From: Lachnospiraceae bacterium
GTDB taxonomy: Bacteria; Bacillota_A; Clostridia; Lachnospirales; Lachnospiraceae
Direction of reading: 5' to 3'
Assembly (NCBI GenBank): GCA_017464045.1
Contig: JAFUEG010000208.1
Span: 1 to 5,481 of the forward strand
Length of the DNA stretch: 5,481 bases
The notes under the pieces were generated by a model, which was not told the DNA's origin, ran no database searches, and worked only from the letters and a program-made list of their open reading frames with translations. Position numbers and translations under genes: made by a program. Position 1 is the first letter of the stretch. Each line of letters starts with the position of its first letter. Below are positions 1 to 5,411 of this stretch, one piece after another.

Positions 1-990
1 AAAAAAATGGCTATTTGTACATTTGCTTTTGTACTTGCATTATCTATGACAGCATGTGGTAAGGATAAGAAGGATTCTGCTGATGATACCACTGCTGAAG
101 ATGAATACGAGTATATAGAGGAGGATACGGAGGAAGAGGCAGCAGGTGAAGATGAAACTGTAACATGGGGCTTTTATACTGTAAATGTTCCTGCCGGATA
201 TACATTTAGAGGCGGAGATGTCTTCGATGAAAATGACACAAGATATTTTCAGGTTAAAAAATCAGAGTTGACTTATTTTGACTTCAAGGCAGAAAACAGC
301 GAAGACGTAATGATGAATCAGTATAATTACAACAAGAATACTTATACCAACGAGCAGACTGATGTAAGTGGTACTTTCGGTGATATCGACTGGACAGGTT
401 TTCAGTACAGTGATGGCTGGGGTGGATATGGTTTCGAGCTTTACGCAACAGTTAACGGTAAGTATATAAGAGTATCGGCAGCAGGATTTGCTTTTGATGA
501 TGAAGCAACAAAGAAGGTGCTCGGTTCACTTAAGATTGGCGAGGGTGACGGTGACGCAGAAGATACTGAGGCAGTGGAAGAAGAAGCATCAGAGACTGAT
601 GCCGAAACAACAGAAGCTGAAGAAGTAATCAATTACATTCAGACAAACGCAATGGACAATGCAACCGTAGGAATTCCTGAAGGGTATACAATTGTTAAGG
701 AAACCACTTCACAGATTGTCCTTGATAATGATGAAACCGGTGGCAGAATTGCATTCTGGACAGGAAATGTATCTGCAGATGAGCAGATTAGAAGATCCAT
801 GGGCGAAGACTCAGGCTTTGAACAGCAGGAGTGGGATATAGGAGATATCCATTGGGTAGGTTATATACCATATGATAATGCTTACACTGTAGCAACAGAT
901 GCAGGTGACGGATATTTCCTGATTGATATGCAGTACGGAACCATGGAAGAGCTTGAGATGCTTATCAAGGGTGTCGAGCTTGCCGAATAA
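1..990 (+). CDS. Secreted acidic lipoprotein with duplicated domain, 5' end cut by window edge
   Basis: No named family is recognised. The frame is open to the window edge (two Lys codons precede the ATG at 7). The ATG at 7 would leave a signal peptide without basic residues, so the true start probably lies just upstream. Numbering from the ATG at 7: residues 2-16 are hydrophobic, and the lipobox SMTAC puts the lipidated Cys at 17. This predicts export and anchoring to the outer face of the membrane. Residues about 19-52 are a strongly acidic linker. Residues about 53-178 and about 208-325 look like two copies of one domain: VPAGYTF (61-67) matches IPEGYTI (223-229), and GDIDWTGF (125-132) matches GDIHWVGY (279-286). 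A second Asp/Glu/Thr-rich linker (about 178-206) separates them. The next lipoprotein gene follows after 22 bp with its own ribosome binding site, so the two are probably co-transcribed. The function is unknown; binding of a ligand or of cell-wall material is only a guess. Confidence 0.85.
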   Translation, partial: KKMAICTFAFVLALSMTACGKDKKDSADDTTAEDEYEYIEEDTEEEAAGEDETVTWGFYTVNVPAGYTFRGGDVFDENDTRYFQVKKSELTYFDFKAENSEDVMMNQYNYNKNTYTNEQTDVSGTFGDIDWTGFQYSDGWGGYGFELYATVNGKYIRVSAAGFAFDDEATKKVLGSLKIGEGDGDAEDTEAVEEEASETDAETTEAEEVINYIQTNAMDNATVGIPEGYTIVKETTSQIVLDNDETGGRIAFWTGNVSADEQIRRSMGEDSGFEQQEWDIGDIHWVGYIPYDNAYTVATDAGDGYFLIDMQYGTMEELEMLIKGVELAE

Positions 991-998
991 AATGTCAC

Positions 999-1003
999 GG
1001 AGG
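999..1003 (+). promoter_or_regulatory. Ribosome binding site GGAGG of the second lipoprotein gene
   Basis: A perfect GGAGG lies 9 nt before the ATG at 1013. It decides the start: the same frame is open back to an ATG at 923, inside the upstream gene, but only the 1013 start has this site and yields a lipoprotein signal peptide beginning MKKSSK. Confidence 0.85.
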
Positions 1004-1012
1004 TATTATAAA

Positions 1013-2443
1013 ATGAAAAAATCAAGTAAGGTTTTATCATCGGTGCTTATCGCTTCTATGTTGGTCGGTTCACTTACAGCGTGCGGTAAGTCTGAAAAGA
1101 AGACTGAAGCTACAGAAGCTAATGAAACTACTGAAGCTGCGGAAGCAACCGAAGCAACGACAGAGGAGATAAAAGGAGAGGCTTTAGTTGATCCTGCATA
1201 TATTCATCCGGGTTCATATAATGACCTCGAGGACCCTTTTGGAGATACAAGTGACTACTGGTATCCGGAGGGAGATGTAAATGCTGATTATTTTATAATG
1301 TTTGGACAGACTTCACATGATTTCAGCAACATTGGTCTTGATATTGAGATTGATACATTAAATGATAAGGGTACTTATGTTAATCAGGATTTTGGCGGTG
1401 CACCTTTAAATGAAAAGGATGGGCATGTTACGATTGATGAGCCTATGGATTTAAATGACGGAAGAGGAACTGTTGATTTTGATATAACATTTCAGGATAA
1501 TTTTACCTGTTATGATTTTGTGACAGGTACAACCTTTATGCGTGCACACAGACAGTGGGGTTGTAAGCCGCAGAGCTGGTATGATGATGCATTTTCGGGA
1601 ATGGTGGCATATAGAGATTTTTCAACCGATTCCCAGTATATTACTTTAAATGATGATCATACCTTTGTTGAGCAGATTATTGAGAGTAATGGTGATGTCA
1701 GTGAAGAAATGACAGGTACATGGGAGATAAAGGCTTCAAATGTATGCTGGCTCATATATGATAATCCGGAGGATGCAGGACCTGATGCGGTTGATATAAC
1801 ACAGGCTCTCGGAGTTGAAGATGAAGGCGGAGAATACAAGGATGTCACAAAGGGAGTATGGCCGCTTGAATTTGAAATAACAGAGGATGGTAAGGTTACG
1901 GCATTTGGCTTATATCCAAAGTACAATGATGATTATACTGAAACCATAGGCTATGAAAGTACATTCCTTATAACCTCTGTAGATGAAATGGAAAATGCAA
2001 AGCAGGCCGAGGCAGATGCCGAGGCAGCCGCTGAGGCAGCCGAAGCTCAGGCTAAAGAGGATGCTAAAAACTCCGGCAGCCCTTATGAGCAGCCTGATGA
2101 CAAAAAGGATCTTTCCGGAGTAAATCTTGATCAGACACCGGATATAGAGGTAGTTGACGGAGCTTGGGATTATGATACATTTAATGATTTCAAGTCAAAG
2201 TATGATAAAGACGAATATAAGGGAATGATTGTCAAGCTTACAGGTGAATTAGGTACTATAAGCACATGGAGAGAAGTTAAGGTTAAAAATGAAACAGGCA
2301 GACTTGAAAAGACTGTAACAATTGAGATAGTTGACGGCGACGGTTCAACAATCGGCGAAGACGGAGCTACAGTTACCGTAGTCGGAGTTGTATGGGGCGA
2401 TAAGAAGCTTTATACGGATATGGCTCATATTTCAGTAGAATAA
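1013..2443 (+). CDS. Secreted lipoprotein with C-terminal OB-fold-like domain
   Basis: A 476-residue exported lipoprotein of unrecognised family. The signal peptide has a basic n-region (MKKSSK), a hydrophobic core (about 8-20) and the lipobox SLTAC, with the lipidated Cys at 24. Residues 31-52 are a low-complexity Thr/Glu/Ala linker (TEATEANETTEAAEATEA...) of the kind that spaces a domain from the membrane. Residues about 57-325 form a beta-rich acidic region. It includes a stretch around HTFVEQ (216-221) and GTWEI (235-239) that resembles lipocalin-like strands, but only weakly. Residues 326-352 are an Ala/Glu-rich helix. Residues about 380-476 (MIVKLTGEL, VTVVGVVWG) read like a small OB-fold, as in tRNA_anti-like domains of secreted Firmicute proteins; this is inference. 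It sits 22 bp after another lipoprotein gene, probably in the same operon. A 42-bp tandem repeat begins within its last codons. No catalytic motif was seen. Confidence 0.88.
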   Translation: MKKSSKVLSSVLIASMLVGSLTACGKSEKKTEATEANETTEAAEATEATTEEIKGEALVDPAYIHPGSYNDLEDPFGDTSDYWYPEGDVNADYFIMFGQTSHDFSNIGLDIEIDTLNDKGTYVNQDFGGAPLNEKDGHVTIDEPMDLNDGRGTVDFDITFQDNFTCYDFVTGTTFMRAHRQWGCKPQSWYDDAFSGMVAYRDFSTDSQYITLNDDHTFVEQIIESNGDVSEEMTGTWEIKASNVCWLIYDNPEDAGPDAVDITQALGVEDEGGEYKDVTKGVWPLEFEITEDGKVTAFGLYPKYNDDYTETIGYESTFLITSVDEMENAKQAEADAEAAAEAAEAQAKEDAKNSGSPYEQPDDKKDLSGVNLDQTPDIEVVDGAWDYDTFNDFKSKYDKDEYKGMIVKLTGELGTISTWREVKVKNETGRLEKTVTIEIVDGDGSTIGEDGATVTVVGVVWGDKKLYTDMAHISVE

Positions 2444-2514
2444 AATATGACAGTGGAAAAGGCTCTGATTGATTCAGTTGAATAATATATGACAGTGGAA
2501 AAGGCTCTGGTTGA
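2431..2514 (+). repeat. 42-bp tandem duplication across a stop codon
   Basis: Positions 2431-2472 and 2473-2514 are adjacent copies differing at only three of 42 positions (A/T at unit position 7, A/T at 14, A/G at 39). The first copy contains the last codons and stop (Ser-Val-Glu-TAA, 2432-2443) of the lipoprotein gene. The second repeats Ser-Val-Glu-TAA in the same frame at 2474-2485. The second copy also supplies the 5' foot of the long hairpin that follows. This looks like a recent slippage or recombination duplication. Confidence 0.9.
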
Positions 2515-2606
2515 TATACTTTAGGTGCTAAGCATGGCGTTAAGCGTCAGCGTGCCATGCGTGTACCTTAAAGTATATCAACCGGAGCCTTCCTTAGTCG
2601 TTTTTT
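2491..2606 (+). terminator. Long-stem hairpin with T-tract between convergent genes
   Basis: The core stem pairs 2501-2523 with 2569-2591: 23 base pairs in a row with a single G-U. It continues upward through GGT/ACC (2524-2526 with 2565-2567, with T2568 bulged) and GCATGGC/GCCATGC (2532-2538 with 2554-2560). It continues downward through GG/CC (2497-2498 with 2592-2593) and GAC/GTC (2491-2493 with 2597-2599). Six Ts follow at 2601-2606, overlapping the stop codon of the convergent gene. It is a plausible intrinsic terminator for the lipoprotein operon. The opposite strand has TTTTCC just after the same stem, so it may act in both directions. The arms are much longer than those of ordinary terminators, so a decayed mobile repeat cannot be excluded. 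Confidence 0.7.
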
Positions 2607-2916
2607 ATTCTTCAAAATTGTTGAATTCTTCCTCGTCGAGAAGCTCATCAAAGGCATCTGCGACAGCTTCGTATTCTTCTTCGGTTTCTATCTGGGAAAG
2701 GTCGATATCATCACCTTCAAGCTCAGCGTAGCGATAAAGAAATACTTCATTTTCATCGTAACCTGCGACAGGCTTATTTGGTAAAAGTGCGATATAGTCA
2801 CGTCCGTTTACAGGAAAGATGGCAATTACGTCACATTCGAGCTCGGTACCGTCTTCAAGAGTCATGGATACGGTTGGCTCGTCAAATTCTTCATTTTCGT
2901 TTATGTTTTCACTCAT
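2605..2916 (-). CDS. Small acidic DUF1292-family (YrzB-like) protein
   Basis: A 103-residue, highly acidic, soluble protein with no signal peptide or membrane segment. Residues about 15-63 follow the DUF1292 pattern of Firmicutes: a strand with an acidic 'DG' turn (MTLEDGTELEC, 18-28), then IAIFPVNGRDYIALLP (31-46), then a strand ending in FLYRY (59-63). An acidic C-terminal helix follows (TEEEYEAVADAFDELLDEEE, 78-97). The family is widespread in Firmicutes and, as far as I know, has no established biochemical function. The start is supported by GAGG (2925-2928), 8 nt upstream of the ATG. The gene converges with the lipoprotein operon and is separated from it by the long hairpin. Its 149-bp upstream gap suggests its own promoter, although read-through from the membrane regulator gene upstream is possible. 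Confidence 0.85.
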   Translation of the reverse strand: MSENINENEEFDEPTVSMTLEDGTELECDVIAIFPVNGRDYIALLPNKPVAGYDENEVFLYRYAELEGDDIDLSQIETEEEYEAVADAFDELLDEEEFNNFEE

Positions 2917-2944
2917 AAATAATTCCTCGTTCTTTCTTAAGATG

Positions 2945-2978
2945 TGTATAGTTTAAATGATATGGTTGGAATAAGCAA
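2945..2978 (-). promoter_or_regulatory. Tentative promoter of the DUF1292-family gene
   Basis: On the minus strand TTGCTT (2973-2978) and TAAACT (2950-2955) are 17 bp apart. An alternative -10, TATACA (2945-2950), lies nearby but without a well-spaced -35. Only three to four of six bases match consensus in each box. The position, about 30-60 bp before the start codon, is right, but the call is weak. Confidence 0.3.
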
Positions 2979-2995
2979 CTAAAATTTCAGAAAAA

Positions 2996-3013
2996 CTGAT
3001 TATTCTGATTATT
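2996..3013. repeat. 9-bp perfect tandem repeat CTGATTATT x2
   Basis: CTGATTATT occurs twice end to end (2996-3004, 3005-3013) in the 149-bp non-coding gap between the DUF1292-family gene and the membrane regulator gene. TCAGAA (2987-2992) can also pair with TTCTGA (3003-3008), a 6-bp hairpin too weak to be called a terminator. Its role is unknown: a regulator site or slippage. Confidence 0.5.
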
Positions 3014-3030
3014 GTAAGCATGCAGTTTGT

Positions 3031-3059
3031 TTGGAGATATTTGTAACGCAAGGTATAAT
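3031..3059 (+). promoter_or_regulatory. Sigma-A-like promoter facing into the 3' end of the membrane regulator gene (antisense)
   Basis: TTGGAG (3031-3036) and a perfect TATAAT (3054-3059) are exactly 17 bp apart on the plus strand. No plus-strand gene follows, so transcription would start near 3066, at the stop codon of the minus-strand membrane regulator gene, and run antisense to it. The boxes are good, but the region is AT-rich and chance matches are expected. Confidence 0.35.
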
Positions 3060-3065
3060 ATAACC

Positions 3066-4535
3066 TTATAAATTTAAAACCAACATAAGAATAACAAAAA
3101 CGGCTACAACAGAGAAAAAGGATGTTATAAATCTTATAACACCTATACTTTTGCATTTTTTCATTACTATGTACCAAACTATAAGTACCAGCACATTTAT
3201 TATAAATGACAGTATGCAGGTCATTGACATGTCAAAGCATAGGATTGTATATAGTATTGAAAAAAATGCAAGCACAGGAGTGCCTGATATAAAATTATCC
3301 TTGCTTATAGAGTCTATATCTCCAGCTAAAGGCGAATCCGCAGAAAACCAAAGATATGAGTAAGCTGCAAGAATCATTATCAAAAATGATGAATCCAAAG
3401 AGTCAGGAGTAGCGTATGAGCTGCTGATTCTGAAAAGTAAAAATGCAAACAAAAGTCCACAGCTTACGGATATAGAAAAGGTAAGCCAGAAGAAATTGAA
3501 AAATGCGTGAGCTCTGGTTAGTATGTAATTGTGATTGTTTCTGATTGGTACATACTTGGTTTGAAGCATATAGTTATTGTAAAGAGCAACAAATATAGCT
3601 GCAAAGGTTATAATAAAAAGAGGCGTATTCATACTGCTTTTTGATATATATGTATCAAAATTCGGTATTCTTTTAACAAAAAGTATCACAGTAGCAGTAG
3701 TGATAGCGCCTGTAAGGTTGCAGATTGCAAAAAATGAAACGTGCTGCTTAGATAAATCAAATCGTTCTTCTTCGTGCGTTACTATATGATAATATTCAGA
3801 AATATCAGCTTTTTTACCTGTTTTTATATGTTTTGATATAATTGCATATGGTGTATCGATTATAAGTCCTGCCAGAACCGGAAGCAGGCCGCCAAATATG
3901 CATATCAAAAAGCTTGTTTTAAGCGGAAGATTTACTAAGTGTTTAAAAAGCAGTCCGAAACTTATATCATTTGCCTTAAGGATAAACAATATCATAAGTA
4001 TGATATATCCTATTATAAAGAGTACAAACCAATTTTTTTGGAAATAAGAAAATGATACTTCTGCATAAGAATTGTCAGATTTATCAGCATAAGTATCGAT
4101 ACTTGCAACAATCCGGTAATTTTCTGCTTCGTCAACATTGGATAAAACTGCATTAGAAGTAAGGAGCTTATAGCCCATCTGTCCATTTATCCTATGTTTG
4201 TCAATAATCAGATTATATAAATCAGAAGCCTTATCTTTATCAAATACAGGATTTAAAGCCTTTAATATACTGGCTTTGATAGATGAAATGCTTTTTGGCA
4301 GGTCAATCGAGTTAAGCTCTTCAGTGAGATTAATCTGTGTTCCGGTGATGTATTCTGTGGAGTGCTCAAGGAGATATTTTATTATCTGGAGCTTTCTAAA
4401 TTCTATTCGTTCAGGTTCATTTTCTCTGTATCCGATTTCCTGATACTTAAAATCAATATATAAACCTTCAAGCTCACCGCTTGTCCATATTAATTTGTAG
4501 TGGTTTTCATTGTAGTTGATATTGGTAAAAGACAT
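3066..4535 (-). CDS. Membrane-bound winged-helix regulator (OmpR/PhoB-type DNA-binding domain plus about nine TM segments)
   Basis: A 489-residue protein. Residues about 28-125 read like an OmpR/PhoB C-terminal winged helix. RKLQIIKYLLEHSTEYITGTQI (47-68) fits the first helices, KSISSIKASILKAL (81-94) fits the recognition helix, and HRINGQMGYKLL (114-125) fits the wing with its conserved GY. There is no receiver domain. After a linker come hydrophobic segments at about 168-187, 206-226, 265-287, 303-322, 345-369, 383-398, 419-434, 437-458 and 465-488. Basic loops (KHIKTGKK; RNNHNYILTR; KKCK) fit an inside location with a cytoplasmic N-terminus. The topology recalls ToxR/CadC one-component regulators, but those usually have one TM segment. 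The ligand and targets are unknown. The start is set by GGGAG (4541-4545), 5 nt before the ATG. The frame also opens at 4634, but that lies upstream of the predicted promoter. It is divergent from the LuxR-type gene. Confidence 0.85.
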   Translation of the reverse strand: MSFTNINYNENHYKLIWTSGELEGLYIDFKYQEIGYRENEPERIEFRKLQIIKYLLEHSTEYITGTQINLTEELNSIDLPKSISSIKASILKALNPVFDKDKASDLYNLIIDKHRINGQMGYKLLTSNAVLSNVDEAENYRIVASIDTYADKSDNSYAEVSFSYFQKNWFVLFIIGYIILMILFILKANDISFGLLFKHLVNLPLKTSFLICIFGGLLPVLAGLIIDTPYAIISKHIKTGKKADISEYYHIVTHEEERFDLSKQHVSFFAICNLTGAITTATVILFVKRIPNFDTYISKSSMNTPLFIITFAAIFVALYNNYMLQTKYVPIRNNHNYILTRAHAFFNFFWLTFSISVSCGLLFAFLLFRISSSYATPDSLDSSFLIMILAAYSYLWFSADSPLAGDIDSISKDNFISGTPVLAFFSILYTILCFDMSMTCILSFIINVLVLIVWYIVMKKCKSIGVIRFITSFFSVVAVFVILMLVLNL

Positions 4536-4586
4536 AAAAACTCCCGCAAAATAAATATTCGACCGCTTATTACCAAATTTGTCATT

Positions 4587-4595
4587 TGTCGGACG
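4587..4595. promoter_or_regulatory. Putative operator TGTC-G-GACG at the start site of the membrane regulator gene
   Basis: A near-perfect dyad of the form TGTC-S-GACA (one mismatch) sits 7 bp downstream of the predicted -10 box of the membrane regulator gene, so it covers or abuts the expected transcription start. ATTTGTC is repeated in tandem just beside it (4577-4583, 4584-4590), giving an extra half-site. The same core recurs twice after the LuxR-type gene. The position suits repression. The binding protein is unknown; the LuxR-type regulator and the winged-helix protein are candidates. Confidence 0.45.
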
Positions 4596-4602
4596 TAAGG
4601 AC

Positions 4603-4631
4603 ATTTTAGCAAAGAAAAATGAGCAATTCAA
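4603..4631 (-). promoter_or_regulatory. Sigma-A-like promoter of the membrane winged-helix regulator gene
   Basis: On the minus strand TTGAAT (4626-4631) and TAAAAT (4603-4608) are exactly 17 bp apart. They match consensus at four of six and five of six positions. The predicted start near 4596 leaves a leader of about 60 nt before the ATG at 4535. An imperfect dyad CTTC-CGA-GAAG (4634-4644) lies just upstream of the -35. Confidence 0.55.
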
Positions 4632-4654
4632 CACTTCCGAGAAGAAAAAATGAA

Positions 4655-4690
4655 TTTATCCTGAACACAAAAAAACAACTTTTGGATAAA
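4655..4690. repeat. 7-bp inverted repeat TTTATCC / GGATAAA upstream of the LuxR-type gene
   Basis: TTTATCC (4655-4661) is the exact reverse complement of GGATAAA (4684-4690), with 22 bp between them. The arms bracket the tentative promoter of the LuxR-type gene: the left arm touches the -35 box and the right arm contains the -10. It could be a regulator site or chance in AT-rich DNA. Confidence 0.4.
4662..4690 (+). promoter_or_regulatory. Tentative promoter of the LuxR-type regulator gene
   Basis: TGAACA (4662-4667) and GATAAA (4685-4690) are 17 bp apart, each matching consensus at four of six positions. The predicted start near 4697 leaves a leader of about 30 nt before the ATG at 4729. An alternative -10, TATGAT (4694-4699), has no -35 at a normal distance. 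Confidence 0.35.
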
Positions 4691-4728
4691 ATGTATGATG
4701 GATTTTTGAGAAAGGATGTGTGATTGCT

Positions 4729-5409
4729 ATGAATGAAATAAAAGTAATCATTGCTGATGAGTCAAGAATAATAAGAGAGTGGCTTCGTGACAAGCTCGCA
4801 TCTGATGATAGCATCAGCATTGTGAAGGCTTTAGGAGATTTAAGCGAGGTAAAGGACGCATGCAAGGACGAGGAAGCGGATGTTCTCCTTATAAATGCTT
4901 ATATGAGATATGGACTCTCAAGCATAGGACTCGCCGGTGAAATCAAAAATGAAACAAAAATACGAGTAATTATCATGTCGGATTATCCTATATATCCTAT
5001 GTCAAGAAGCTACATAGATACGGAAAATATGTTTTTTTGGAATAGAAATAAGGATACCAGAGAGATATCCAAGATAATAAAAGAGGTATATAACGAAAGT
5101 CGTTACGGAGAACTTACGGATGATGAGAGCAAAAAGCTTAAAAAGTACGATATCAGGTACAATACGGTAGTAGGTAATTGTCTAAGCTCTGAATTTACAG
5201 ATATGGATATAGCAGTTATAGAGCAGCTATCAAACGGATGCTCTTATGCTGATATAGCCAAAAGGCTTGATTTAAAGATTAATACAGTAAAGTATCTGAT
5301 AAGCAGTATGCTTAAGAAAACCGGCTATAAAAATGCCATAACACTTGTAGCAAGTGCGGTTGTAAAGAAGCTTATAGTACCTGAAAACTCGGATGAGTAC
5401 CGAAAATAG
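4729..5409 (+). CDS. NarL/LuxR-type transcriptional regulator with degenerate receiver domain
   Basis: A 226-residue protein with NarL/FixJ architecture. The receiver-like domain (about 3-120) keeps the acidic pair after the first strand (IIADES, Asp10-Glu11) and a Ser in the Thr/Ser switch position (IIMSDYP, Ser84). The phosphoacceptor Asp is Asn56 (DVLLINAYM), and the conserved Lys position reads FFWN (Asn105). Phosphorylation by a histidine kinase is therefore unlikely, and control may be by ligand, partner or level. Residues about 155-215 are a LuxR/GerE helix-turn-helix: FTDMDIAVIEQLSNGCSYADIAKRLDLKI followed by NTVKYLISSMLKKTGYKNAITL, with the usual IA-LDLKINTVK core. The ATG at 4729 has AAAGGA (4711-4716) upstream with a 12-nt gap. 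The in-frame GTG at 4720 is only 3 nt from that site and is disfavoured. It is divergent from the membrane winged-helix gene, which suggests a shared circuit. Confidence 0.88.
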   Translation: MNEIKVIIADESRIIREWLRDKLASDDSISIVKALGDLSEVKDACKDEEADVLLINAYMRYGLSSIGLAGEIKNETKIRVIIMSDYPIYPMSRSYIDTENMFFWNRNKDTREISKIIKEVYNESRYGELTDDESKKLKKYDIRYNTVVGNCLSSEFTDMDIAVIEQLSNGCSYADIAKRLDLKINTVKYLISSMLKKTGYKNAITLVASAVVKKLIVPENSDEYRK

Positions 5410-5411
5410 GT

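Larger units (their letters stand above)
4536..4728. other. Divergent intergenic region between the two regulator genes
   Basis: 193 bp without a gene. From left to right it holds the ribosome binding site of the membrane regulator gene (4541-4545), a 7-bp tandem repeat ATTTGTC x2 (4577-4590), a TGTCGGAC dyad (4587-4595), a minus-strand sigma-A-like promoter (4603-4631), a CTTC-CGA-GAAG dyad (4634-4644) and an inverted repeat TTTATCC/GGATAAA (4655-4661, 4684-4690). The inverted repeat overlaps a tentative plus-strand promoter. The ribosome binding site of the LuxR-type gene is at about 4711-4716. Confidence 0.8.

Noticed and set aside
441..632. Minus-strand Ser/Ala-rich open frame of 63 codons
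   Set aside because: It is antisense to the acidic linker of the first lipoprotein; the composition is that of a shadow frame.
923..1012. 30-codon in-frame extension of the second lipoprotein to an ATG at 923
   Set aside because: It lies inside the upstream gene, lacks a ribosome binding site and would bury the signal peptide. The ATG at 1013 has GGAGG and a normal lipoprotein start.
2447..2521. Mini-frames MTVEKALIDSVE and MTVEKALVDIL in the tandem repeat
   Set aside because: They have no ribosome binding sites, are only 11-12 codons long and arise from the 42-bp duplication and the hairpin foot.
2525..2731. Plus-strand open frame of 68 codons, Ser-rich
   Set aside because: It runs through the hairpin and antisense to the DUF1292-family gene. 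The Ser-rich composition is the shadow of Asp/Glu codons on the other strand.
2987..3008. 6-bp hairpin TCAGAA/TTCTGA as terminator of the membrane regulator gene
   Set aside because: The stem is short, AT-rich and has a 10-nt loop. Read on the minus strand only a short AATTTT follows it.
3124..3140. Palindrome GTTATAA-ATC-TTATAAC near the 3' end of the membrane regulator gene
   Set aside because: It is inside the coding frame, AT-only apart from its ends, and without a T-tract. It is probably a chance product of codon choice.
2953..3177. Minus-strand open frame of 74 codons
   Set aside because: It overlaps the 3' end of the membrane regulator in another frame, has a Cys/Tyr/Arg/Ile-rich composition and lacks a ribosome binding site.
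4536..4634. 33-codon in-frame extension of the membrane regulator to an ATG at 4634
   Set aside because: It would start upstream of the predicted promoter and its -35 box, while the ATG at 4535 has GGGAG 5 nt before it.
4720..4728. GTG start at 4720 for the LuxR-type regulator
   Set aside because: Only 3 nt separate it from the AAAGGA site. The ATG at 4729 gives a better spacing and a normal receiver start.
4656..4865. Minus-strand open frame of 69 codons opposite the LuxR-type gene
   Set aside because: It is antisense to the start of a clear receiver domain and looks like a shadow frame.
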